64,000 nucleotides of DNA, taken from assembly GCA_032191485.1 (NCBI GenBank), contig JAVDOI010000182.1:226001-290000 (forward strand). The letters are read 5' to 3'. The DNA is from Leptoclinus maculatus (taxonomy: Eukaryota > Chordata > Actinopteri > Perciformes > Stichaeidae). Under the pieces are notes generated by a model. It did no database searches, had not been told where the DNA came from, and was given only the letters and a program-made list of their open reading frames with translations. Numbering within the stretch: the stretch's first letter is position 1; every line of letters starts with the position of its first letter. Below, one piece after another: positions 45,401-57,400 of the stretch. Both the position numbers and the translations under genes were made by a program.

Positions 45401-48400
45401 CCTACAGCCTCTGCCAGCAACTTCTGCCAGTAACCTGCAGGTGCCGCCTCCACCTGCAGATTCTGGCAGACAGCTTATGTCACGCCTCCACCTACAGCCT
45501 CTGTCAGTAACCTGCAGGTGCCGCCTCCACCTGCAGATTCTGGCAAACAGCTTAAGTCATGCCTCCACCTACAGCCTCTGCCGGCAACCTGCAGGTGCCG
45601 CCTCCACCTACAGGTTACTGGCAGGCAGCTTAGGTCATGCCTCCACCTAAAGCCTCTCTCAGTAACCTGCAGGTGCAGCCTCCACCTGCAGATTCTGGCA
45701 GACAGCTTAGGTCACGCCTCCACCTACAGCCTCTGCCGGCAACCTGCAGTTGCCGCCTCCACCTGCAGGTTACTGGCAGACAGCTTAGGTCACGTCTCCA
45801 CCTACAGCCTCTGCCAGCAACTTCTGCCAGCAACCTACAGGTGCCGCCTCCACCTGCAGATTCTGGCAGACAGCTTAAGTCATGCCTCCACCTACAGCCT
45901 CTGCCAGCAACCTGCAGGTGCCGCCTCCACCTACAGGTTACTGGCAGACAGCTTAGGTCAAGTCTCCACCTACAGCCTCTGCCAGCAACTTCTGCCAGCA
46001 ACCTGCAGGTGCCGCCTCCACCTGCAGATTCTGGCAGACAGCTTATGTCACGCCTCCACCTACAGCCTCTGTCAGTAACCTGCAGGTGCAGCCTCCACCT
46101 GCAGGTTGCTGGCAGACAGCTTATGTCACGCCTCCACCGACAGCCTCTGCCAGCAACCTGCAGGTGCCGCCTCCACCTGCAGATTCTGGAAGACAGCTTA
46201 GGTCACGTCTCCACCTACAGCCTCTGCCAGCAACTTCTGCCAGCAACCTACAGGTGCCGCCTCCACCTGCAGATTCTGGCAGACAGCTTAAGTCATGCCT
46301 CCACCTACAGCCTCTGCCAGCAACCTGCAGGTGCCGCCTCCACCTGCAGATTCTGGCAGACAGCTTAGGTCACGTCTCCACCTACAGCCTCTGCCAGCAA
46401 CTTCTGCCAGCAGCCTACAGGTGCCGCCTCCACCTGCAGATTCTGGCAAACAGCTTAAGTCATGCCTCCACCTACAGCCTCTGCCAGCAACCTGCAGGTG
46501 CCGCCTCCACCTACAGGTTACTGGCAGGCAGCTTAGGTCATGCCTCCACCTAAAGCCTCTCTCAGTAACCTGCAGGTGCAGCCTCCACCTGCAGATTCTG
46601 GCAGACAGCTTAGGTCACGCCTCCACCTACAGCCTCTGCCAGCAACCTGCAGGTGCCGCCTCCACCTACAGGTTGCTGGCAGACAGCTTATGTCACGCCT
46701 CCACCTACAGCCTCTGCCAGCAACCTGCAGGTGCCGCCTCCACCTGCAGATTCTGGCAGACAGCTTAGGTCACGTCTCCACCTACAGCCTCTGCCAGCAA
46801 CTTCTGCCAGCAGCCTACAGGTGCCGCCTCCACCTGCAGATTCTGGCAAACAGCTTAAGTCATGCCTCCACCTACAGCCTCTGCCAGCAACCTGCAGGTG
46901 CCGCCTCCACCTACAGGTTACTGGCAGACAGCTTAGGTCAAGTCTCCACCTACAGCCTCTGCCAGCAACTTCTGCCAGCAACCTGCAGGTGCCGCCTCCA
47001 CCTACAGGTTACTGGCAGGCAGCTTAGGTCATGCCTCCACCTAAAGCCTCTCTCAGTAACCTGCAGGTGCAGCCTCCACCTGCAGATTCTGGCAGACAGC
47101 TTAGGTCACGCCTCCACCTACAGCCTCTGCCAGCAACCTGCAGGTGCCGCCTCCACCTACAGGTTACTGGCAGACAGCTTAGGTCAAGTCTCCACCTACA
47201 GCCTCTGCCAGCAACTTCTGCCAGTAACCTGCAGGTGCCGCCTCCACCTGCAGATTCTGGCAGACAGCTTATGTCACGCCTCCACCTACAGCCTCTGTCA
47301 GTAACCTGCAGGTGCCGCCTCCACCTGCAGATTCTGGCAAACAGCTTAAGTCATGCCTCCACCTACAGCCTCTGCCGGCAACCTGCAGGTGCCGCCTCCA
47401 CCTACAGGTTACTGGCAGGCAGCTTAGGTCACGTCTCCACCTACAGCCTCTGCCAGCAACTTCTGCCAGCAACCTACAGGTGCCGCCTCCACCTGCAGAT
47501 TCTGGCAGACAGCTTAAGTCATGCCTCCACCTACAGCCTCTGCCAGCAACCTGCAGGTGCCGCCTCCACCTACAGGTTACTGGCAGACAGCTTAGGTCAA
47601 GTCTCCACCTACAGCCTCTGCCAGCAACTTCTGCCAGCAACCTGCAGGTGCCGCCTCCACCTGCAGATTCTGGCAGACAGCTTATGTCACGCCTCCACCT
47701 ACAGCCTCTGTCAGTAACCTGCAGGTGCAGCCTCCACCTGCAGGTTGCTGGCAGACAGCTTATGTCACGCCTCCACCTACAGCCTCTGTCAGTAACCTGC
47801 AGGTGCAGCCTCCACCTGCAGGTTGCTGGCAGACAGCTTATGTCACGCCTCCACCTACAGCCTCTGCCAGCAACTTCTGCCAGCAACCTACAGGTGCCGC
47901 CTCCACCTGCAGATTCTGGCAGACAGCTTAAGTCATGCCTCCACCTACAGCCTCTGCCAGCAACCTGCAGGTGCCGCCTCCACCTGCAGATTCTGGCAGA
48001 CAGCTTAGGTCACGTCTCCACCTACAGCCTCTGCCAGCAACTTCTGCCAGCAGCCTACAGGTGCCGCCTCCACCTGCAGATTCTGGCAAACAGCTTAAGT
48101 CATGCCTCCACCTACAGCCTCTGCCAGCAACCTGCAGGTGCCGCCTCCACCTACAGATTCTGGCAGACAGCTTAAGTCATGCCTCCACCTACAGCCTCTG
48201 CCAGCAACCTGCAGGTGCCGCCTCCACCTACAGGTTACTGGCAGACAGCTTAGGTCAAGTCTCCACCTACAGCCTCTGCCAGCAACTTCTGCCAGCAACC
48301 TGCAGGTGCCGCCTCCACCTACAGGTTACTGGCAGGCAGCTTAGGTCATGCCTCCACCTAAAGCCTCTCTCAGTAACCTGCAGGTGCAGCCTCCACCTGC

Positions 48401-51400
48401 AGATTCTGGCAGACAGCTTATGTCACGCCTCCACCTACAGCCTCTGCCAGCAACCTGCAGGTGCCGCCTCCACCTACAGGTTACTGGCAGACAGCTTAGG
48501 TCAAGTCTCCACCTACAGCCTCTGCCAGCAACTTCTGCCAGTAACCTGCAGGTGCCGCCTCCACCTGCAGATTCTGGCAGACAGCTTATGTCACGCCTCC
48601 ACCTACAGCCTCTGTCAGTAACCTGCAGGTGCCGCCTCCACCTGCAGATTCTGGCAAACAGCTTAAGTCATGCCTCCACCTACAGCCTCTGCCGGCAACC
48701 TGCAGGTGCCGCCTCCACCTACAGGTTACTGGCAGGCAGCTTAGGTCATGCCTCCACCTAAAGCCTCTCTCAGTAACCTGCAGGTGCAGCCTCCACCTGC
48801 AGATTCTGGCAGACAGCTTAGGTCACGCCTCCACCTACAGCCTCTGCCGGCAACCTGCAGTTGCCGCCTCCACCTGCAGGTTACTGGCAGACAGCTTAGG
48901 TCACGTCTCCACCTACAGCCTCTGCCAGCAACTTCTGCCAGCAACCTACAGGTGCCGCCTCCACCTGCAGATTCTGGCAGACAGCTTAAGTCATGCCTCC
49001 ACCTACAGCCTCTGCCAGCAACCTGCAGGTGCCGCCTCCACCTACAGGTTACTGGCAGACAGCTTAGGTCAAGTCTCCACCTACAGCCTCTGCCAGCAAC
49101 TTCTGCCAGCAACCTGCAGGTGCCGCCTCCACCTGCAGATTCTGGCAGACAGCTTATGTCACGCCTCCACCTACAGCCTCTGTCAGTAACCTGCAGGTGC
49201 AGCCTCCACCTGCAGGTTGCTGGCAGACAGCTTATGTCACGCCTCCACCGACAGCCTCTGCCAGCAACCTGCAGGTGCCGCCTCCACCTGCAGATTCTGG
49301 AAGACAGCTTAGGTCACGTCTCCACCTACAGCCTCTGCCAGCAACTTCTGCCAGCAACCTACAGGTGCCGCCTCCACCTGCAGATTCTGGCAGACAGCTT
49401 AAGTCATGCCTCCACCTACAGCCTCTGCCAGCAACCTGCAGGTGCCGCCTCCACCTGCAGATTCTGGCAGACAGCTTAGGTCACGTCTCCACCTACAGCC
49501 TCTGCCAGCAACTTCTGCCAGCAGCCTACAGGTGCCGCCTCCACCTGCAGATTCTGGCAAACAGCTTAAGTCATGCCTCCACCTACAGCCTCTGCCAGCA
49601 ACCTGCAGGTGCCGCCTCCACCTACAGGTTACTGGCAGGCAGCTTAGGTCATGCCTCCACCTAAAGCCTCTCTCAGTAACCTGCAGGTGCAGCCTCCACC
49701 TGCAGATTCTGGCAGACAGCTTAGGTCACGCCTCCACCTACAGCCTCTGCCAGCAACCTGCAGGTGCCGCCTCCACCTACAGGTTACTGGCAGACAGCTT
49801 AGGTCATGCCTCCACCTAAAGCCTCTCTCAGTAACCTGCAGGTGCAGCCTCCACCTGCAGATTCTGGCAGACAGCTTAGGTCACGTCTCCACCTACAGCC
49901 TCTGCCAGCAACTTCTGCCAGCAGCCTACAGGTGCCGCCTCCACCTGCAGATTCTGGCAAACAGCTTAAGTCATGCCTCCACCTACAGCCTCTGCCGGCA
50001 ACCTGCAGGTGCCGCCTCCACCTACAGGTTACTGGCAGGCAGCTTAGGTCATGCCTCCACCTAAAGCCTCTCTCAGTAACCTGCAGGTGCAGCCTCCACC
50101 TGCAGATTCTGGCAGACAGCTTAGGTCACGCCTCCACCTACAGCCTCTGCCAGCAACCTGCAGGTGCCGCCTCCACCTACAGGTTACTGGCAGACAGCTT
50201 AGGTCAAGTCTCCACCTACAGCCTCTGCCAGCAACTTCTGCCAGCAACCTGCAGGTGCCGCCTCCACCTGCAGATTCTGGCAGACAGCTTATGTCACGCC
50301 TCCACCTACAGCCTCTGTCAGTAACCTGCAGGTGCAGCCTCCACCTGCAGGTTGCTGGCAGACAGCTTATGTCACGCCTCCACCTACAGCCTCTGCCGGC
50401 AACCTGCAGTTGCCGCCTCCACCTGCAGGCTATTGGCAGACAGCTTAGGCCACGCCTCCACCTACAGCCTCTGTCAGTAACCTGCAGGTGCCGCCTCCAC
50501 CTGCAGATTCTGGCAGACAGCTTAGGTCACGCCTCCACCTACAGCCTCTGCCGGCAACCTGCAGTTGCCGCCTCCACCTGCAGGTTATTGGCAGACAGCT
50601 TAGGCCACGCCTCCACCTACAGCCTCTGCCAGCAACTTCTGCCAGCAACCTGCAGGTGCCGCCTCCACCTGCAGATTCTGGCAGACAGCTTATGTCACGC
50701 CTCCACCTACAGCCTCTGTCAGTAACCTGCAGGTGCAGCCTCCACCTGCAGGTTGCTGGCAGACAGCTTATGTCACGCCTCCACCTACAGCCTCTGCCAG
50801 CAACCTGCAGGTGCCGCCTCCACCTGCAGATTCTGGCAGACAGCTTAGGTCACGTCTCCACCTACAGCCTCTGCCAGCAACTTCTGCAAACAGCCTACAG
50901 GTGCCGCCTCCACCTGCAGATTCTGGCAAACAGCTTAAGTCATGCCTCCACCTACAGCCTCTGCCAGCAACCTGCAGGTGCCGCCTCCACCTACAGATTC
51001 TGGCAGACAGCTTAAGTCATGCCTCCACCTACAGCCTCTGCCAGCAACCTGCAGGTGCCACCTCCACCTACAGGTTACTGGCAGGCAGCTTAGGTCATGC
51101 CTCCACCTAAAGCCTCTCTCAGTAACCTGCAGGTGCAGCCTCCACCTGCAGATTCTGGCAAACAGCTTAGGTCACGCCTCCACCTACAGCCTCTGCCGGC
51201 AACCTGCAGTTGCCGCCTCCACCTGCAGGTTACTGGCAGACAGCTTAGGTCACGTCTCCACCTACAGCCTCTGCCAGCAACTTCTGCCAGCAACCTACAG
51301 GTGCCGCCTCCACCTGCAGATTCTGGCAGACAGCTTAAGTCACGCCTCCACCTACAGCCTCTGCCAGCAACCTGCAGGTGCCGCCTCCACCTACAGGTTA

Positions 51401-54400
51401 CTGGCAGACAGCTTAGGTCAAGTCTCCACCTACAGCCTCTGCCAGCAACTTCTGCCAGCAACCTGCAGGTGCCGCCTCCACCTGCAGATTCTGGCAGACA
51501 GCTTATGTCACGCCTCCACCTACAGCCTCTGTCAGTAACCTGCAGGTGCAGCCTCCACCTGCAGGTTGCTGGCAGACAGCTTATGTCACGCCTCCACCGA
51601 CAGCCTCTGCCAGCAACCTGCAGGTGCCGCCTCCACCTGCAGATTCTGGAAGACAGCTTAGGTCACGTCTCCACCTACAGCCTCTGCCAGCAACTTCTGC
51701 CAGCAACCTACAGGTGCCGCCTCCACCTGCAGATTCTGGCAGACAGCTTAAGTCATGCCTCCACCTACAGCCTCTGCCAGCAACCTGCAGGTGCCGCCTC
51801 CACCTGCAGATTCTGGCAGACAGCTTAGGTCACGTCTCCACCTACAGCCTCTGCCAGCAACTTCTGCCAGCAGCCTACAGGTGCCGCCTCCACCTGCAGA
51901 TTCTGGCAAACAGCTTAAGTCATGCCTCCACCTACAGCCACTGCCGGCAACCTGCAGGTGCCGCCTCCACCTACAGGTTACTGGCAGGCAGCTTAGGTCA
52001 TGCCTCCACCTAAAGCCTCTCTCAGTAACCTGCAGGTGCAGCCTCCACCTGCAGATTCTGGCAGACAGCTTAGGTCACGCCTCCACCTACAGCCTCTGCC
52101 AGCAACCTGCAGGTGCCGCCTCCACCTACAGGTTACTGGCAGACAGCTTAGGTCAAGTCTCCACCTACAGCCTCTGCCAGCAACTTCTGCCAGCAACCTG
52201 CAGGTGCCGCCTCCACCTGCAGATTCTGGCAGACAGCTTATGTCACGCCTCCACCTACAGCCTCTGTCAGTAACCTGCAGGTGCAGCCTCCACCTGCAGG
52301 TTGCTGGCAGACAGCTTATGTCACGCCTCCACCTACAGCCTCTGCCGGCAACCTGCAGTTGCCGCCTCCACCTGCAGGCTATTGGCAGACAGCTTAGGCC
52401 ACGCCTCCACCTACAGCCTCTGTCAGTAACCTGCAGGTGCAGCCTCCACCTGCAGGCTGCTGGCAGACAGCTTATGTCACGCCTCCACCTACAGCCTCTG
52501 CCAGCAACCTGCAGGTGCCGCCTCCACCTGCAGATTCTGGCAGACAGCTTAGGTCACGCCTCCACCTACAGCCTCTGCCGGCAACCTGCAGTTGCCGCCT
52601 CCACCTGCAGGTTATTGGCAGACAGCTTAGGCCACGCCTCCACCTACAGCCTCTGCCAGCAACTTCTGCCAGCAACCTGCAGGTGCCGCCTCCACCTGCA
52701 GATTCTGGCAGACAGCTTATGTCACGCCTCCACCTACAGCCTCTGTCAGTAACCTGCAGGTGCAGCCTCCACCTGCAGGTTGCTGGCAGACAGCTTATGT
52801 CACGCCTCCACCTACAGCCTCTGCCAGCAACCTGCAGGTGCCGCCTCCACCTGCAGATTCTGGCAGACAGCTTAGGTCACGTCTCCACCTACAGCCTCTG
52901 CCAGCAACTTCTGCAAACAGCCTACAGGTGCCGCCTCCACCTGCAGATTCTGGCAAACAGCTTAAGTCATGCCTCCACCTACAGCCTCTGCCAGCAACCT
53001 GCAGGTGCCGCCTCCACCTACAGATTCTGGCAGACAGCTTAAGTCATGCCTCCACCTACAGCCTCTGCCAGCAACCTGCAGGTGCCGCCTCCACCTACAG
53101 GTTACTGGCAGACAGCTTAGGTCAAGTCTCCACCTACAGCCTCTGCCAGCAACTTCTGCCAGCAACCTGCAGGTGCCGCCTCCACCTACAGGTTACTGGC
53201 AGGCAGCTTAGGTCATGCCTCCACCTAAAGCCTCTCTCAGTAACCTGCAGGTGCAGCCTCCACCTGCAGATTCTGGCAGACAGCTTAGGTCACGCCTCCA
53301 CCTACAGCCTCTGCCAGCAACCTGCAGGTGCCGCCTCCACCTACAGGTTACTGGCAGACAGCTTAGGTCAAGTCTCCACCTACACCCTCTGCCAGCAACT
53401 TCTGCCAGTAACCTGCAGGTGCCGCCTCCACCTGCAGATTCTGGCAGACAGCTTATGTCACGCCTCCACCTACAGCCTCTGTCAGTAACCTGCAGGTGCC
53501 GCCTCCACCTGCAGATTCTGGCAAACAGCTTAAGTCATGCCTCCACCTACAGCCTCTGCCGGCAACCTGCAGGTGCCGCCTCCACCTACAGGTTACTGGC
53601 AGGCAGCTTAGGTCATGCCTCCACCTAAAGCCTCTCTCAGTAACCTGCAGGTGCAGCCTCCACCTGCAGATTCTGGCAGACAGCTTAGGTCACGTCTCCA
53701 CCTACAGCCTCTGCCAGCAACTTCTGCCAGCAGCCTACAGGTGCCGCCTCCACCTGCAGATTCTGGCAAACAGCTTAAGTCATGCCTCCACCTACAGCCT
53801 CTGCCAGCAACCTGCAGGTGCCGCCTCCACCTACAGATTCTGGCAGACAGCTTAAGTCATGCCTCCACCTACAGCCTCTGCCAGCAACCTGCAGGTGCCG
53901 CCTCCACCTACAGGTTACTGGCAGACAGCTTAGGCCACGCCTCCACCTACAGCCTCTGCCAGCAACTTCTGCCAGCAACCTGCAGGTGCCGCATCCACCT
54001 GCAGATTCTGGCAGACAGCTTATGTCACGCCTCCACCTACAGCCTCTGCCAGCAACCTGCAGGTGCCGCCTCCACCTGCAGATTCTGGCAGACAGCTTAG
54101 GTCACGCCTCCACCTACAGCCTCTGCCGGCAACCTGCAGTTGCCGCCTCCACCTGCAGGTTATTGGCAGACAGCTTAGGCCACGCCTCCACCTACAGCCT
54201 CTGCAAGCAACTTCTGCCAGCAACCTGCAGGTGCCGCCTCCACCTGCAGATTCTGGCAGACAGCTTATGTCACGCCTCCACCTACAGCCTCTGTCAGTAA
54301 CCTGCAGGTGCAGCCTCCACCTGCAGGTTGCTGGCAGACAGCTTATGTCACGCCTCCACCTACAGCCTCTGCCAGCAACCTGCAGGTGCCGCCTCCACCT

Positions 54401-57400
54401 GCAGATTCTGGCAGACAGCTTAGGTCACGTCTCCACCTACAGCCTCTGCCAGCAACTTCTGCCAGCAGCCTACAGGTGCCGCCTCCACCTGCAGATTCTG
54501 GCAAACAGCTTAAGTCATGCCTCCACCTACAGCCTCTGCCAGCAACCTGCAGGTGCCGCCTCCACCTACAGGTTACTGGCAGACAGCTTAGGTCACGTCT
54601 CCACCTACAGCCTCTGCCAGCAACTTCTGCCAGCAGCCTACAGGTGCCGCCTCCACCTGCAGATTCTGGCAAACAGCTTAAGTCATGCCTCCACCTACAG
54701 CCTCTGCCAGCAACCTGCAGGTGCCGCCTCCACCTACAGGTTACTGGCAGACAGCTTAGGTCATGCCTCCACCTACAGCCTCTGCCAGGAACCTGCAGGT
54801 GCCGCCTCCACCTGCAGATTCTGGCAGACAGCTTAGGTCAAGTCTCCACCTACAGCCTCTGCCAGCAACTTCTGCCAGCAACCTGCAGGTGCCGCCTCCA
54901 CCTACAGGTTACTGGCAGGCAGCTTAGGTCATGCCTCCACCTAAAGCCTCTCTCAGTAACCTGCAGGTGCAGCCTCCACCTGCAGATTCTGGCAGACAGC
55001 TTAGGTCACGCCTCCACCTACAGCCTCTGCCAGCAACCTGCAGGTGCCGCCTCCACCTACAGGTTACTGGCAGACAGCTTAGGTCAAGTCTCCACCTACA
55101 GCCTCTGCCAGCAACTTCTGCCAGTAACCTGCAGGTGCCGCCTCCACCTGCAGATTCTGGCAGACAGCTTATGTCACGCCTCCACCTACAGCCTCTGTCA
55201 GTAACCTGCAGGTGCCGCCTCCACCTGCAGATTCTGGCAAACAGCTTAAGTCATGCCTCCACCTACAGCCTCTGCCGGCAACCTGCAGGTGCCGCCTCCA
55301 CCTACAGGTTACTGGCAGGCAGCTTAGGTCACGTCTCCACCTACAGCCTCTGCCAGCAACTTCTGCCAGCAACCTACAGGTGCCGCCTCCACCTGCAGAT
55401 TCTGGCAGACAGCTTAAGTCATGCCTCCACCTACAGCCTCTGCCAGCAACCTGCAGGTGCCGCCTCCACCTACAGGTTACTGGCAGACAGCTTAGGTCAA
55501 GTCTCCACCTACAGCCTCTGCCAGCAACTTCTGCCAGCAACCTGCAGGTGCCGCCTCCACCTGCAGATTCTGGCAGACAGCTTATGTCACGCCTCCACCT
55601 ACAGCCTCTGTCAGTAACCTGCAGGTGCAGCCTCCACCTGCAGGTTGCTGGCAGACAGCTTATGTCACGCCTCCACCTACAGCCTCTGTCAGTAACCTGC
55701 AGGTGCAGCCTCCACCTGCAGGTTGCTGGCAGACAGCTTATGACACGCCTCCACCTACAGCCTCTGCCAGCAACTTCTGCCAGCAACCTACAGGTGCCGC
55801 CTCCACCTGCAGATTCTGGCAGACAGCTTAAGTCATGCCTCCACCTACAGCCTCTGCCAGCAACCTGCAGGTGCCGCCTCCACCTGCAGATTCTGGCAGA
55901 CAGCTTAGGTCACGTCTCCACCTACAGCCTCTGCCAGCAACTTCTGCCAGCAGCCTACAGGTGCCGCCTCCACCTGCAGATTCTGGCAAACAGCTTAAGT
56001 CATGCCTCCACCTACAGCCTCTGCCAGCAACCTGCAGGTGCCGCCTCCACCTACAGATTCTGGCAGACAGCTTAAGTCATGCCTCCACCTACAGCCTCTG
56101 CCAGCAACCTGCAGGTGCCGCCTCCACCTACAGGTTACTGGCAGACAGCTTAGGTCAAGTCTCCACCTACAGCCTCTGCCAGCAACTTCTGCCAGCAACC
56201 TGCAGGTGCCGCCTCCACCTACAGGTTACTGGCAGGCAGCTTAGGTCATGCCTCCACCTAAAGCCTCTCTCAGTAACCTGCAGGTGCAGCCTCCACCTGC
56301 AGATTCTGGCAGACAGCTTATGTCACGCCTCCACCTACAGCCTCTGCCAGCAACCTGCAGGTGCCGCCTCCACCTACAGGTTACTGGCAGACAGCTTAGG
56401 TCAAGTCTCCACCTACAGCCTCTGCCAGCAACTTCTGCCAGTAACCTGCAGGTGCCGCCTCCACCTGCAGATTCTGGCAGACAGCTTATGTCATGCCTCC
56501 ACCTACAGCCTCTGTCAGTAACCTGCAGGTGCCGCCTCCACCTGCAGATTCTGGCAAACAGCTTAAGTCATGCCTCCACCTACAGCCTCTGCCGGCAACC
56601 TGCAGGTGCCGCCTCCACCTACAGGTTACTGGCAGGCAGCTTAGGTCATGCCTCCACCTAAAGCCTCTCTCAGTAACCTGCAGGTGCAGCCTCCACCTGC
56701 AGATTCTGGCAGACAGCTTAGGTCACGCCTCCACCTACAGCCTCTGCCGGCAACCTGCAGTTGCCGCCTCCACCTGCAGGTTACTGGCAGACAGCTTAGG
56801 TCAAGTCTCCACCTACATTCTCTGCCAGCAACTTCTGCCAGTAACCTGCAGGTGCCGCCTCCACCTGCAGATTCTGGCAGACAGCTTATGTCACGCCTCC
56901 ACCTACAGCCTCTGTCAGTAACCTGCAGGTGCCGCCTCCACCTGCAGATTCTGGCAAACAGCTTAAGTCATGCCTCCACCTACAGCCTCTGCCGGCAACC
57001 TGCAGGTGCCGCCTCCACCTACAGGTTACTGGCAGGCAGCTTAGGTCATGCCTCCACCTAAAGCCTCTCTCTGTAACCTGCAGGTGCAGCCTCCACCTGC
57101 AGATTCTGGCAGACAGCTTAGGTCACGTCTCCACCTACAGCCTCTGCCAGCAACTTCTGCCAGCAGCCTACAGGTGCCGCCTCCACCTGCAGATTCTGGC
57201 AAACAGCTTAAGTCATGCCTCCACCTACAGCCTCTGCCAGCAACCTGCAGGTGCCGCCTCCACCTACAGATTCTGGCAGACAGCTTAAGTCATGCCTCCA
57301 CCTACAGCCTCTGCCAGCAACCTGCAGGTGCCGCCTCCACCTACAGGTTACTGGCAGACAGCTTAGGTCAAGTCTCCACCTACAGCCTCTGCCAGCAACT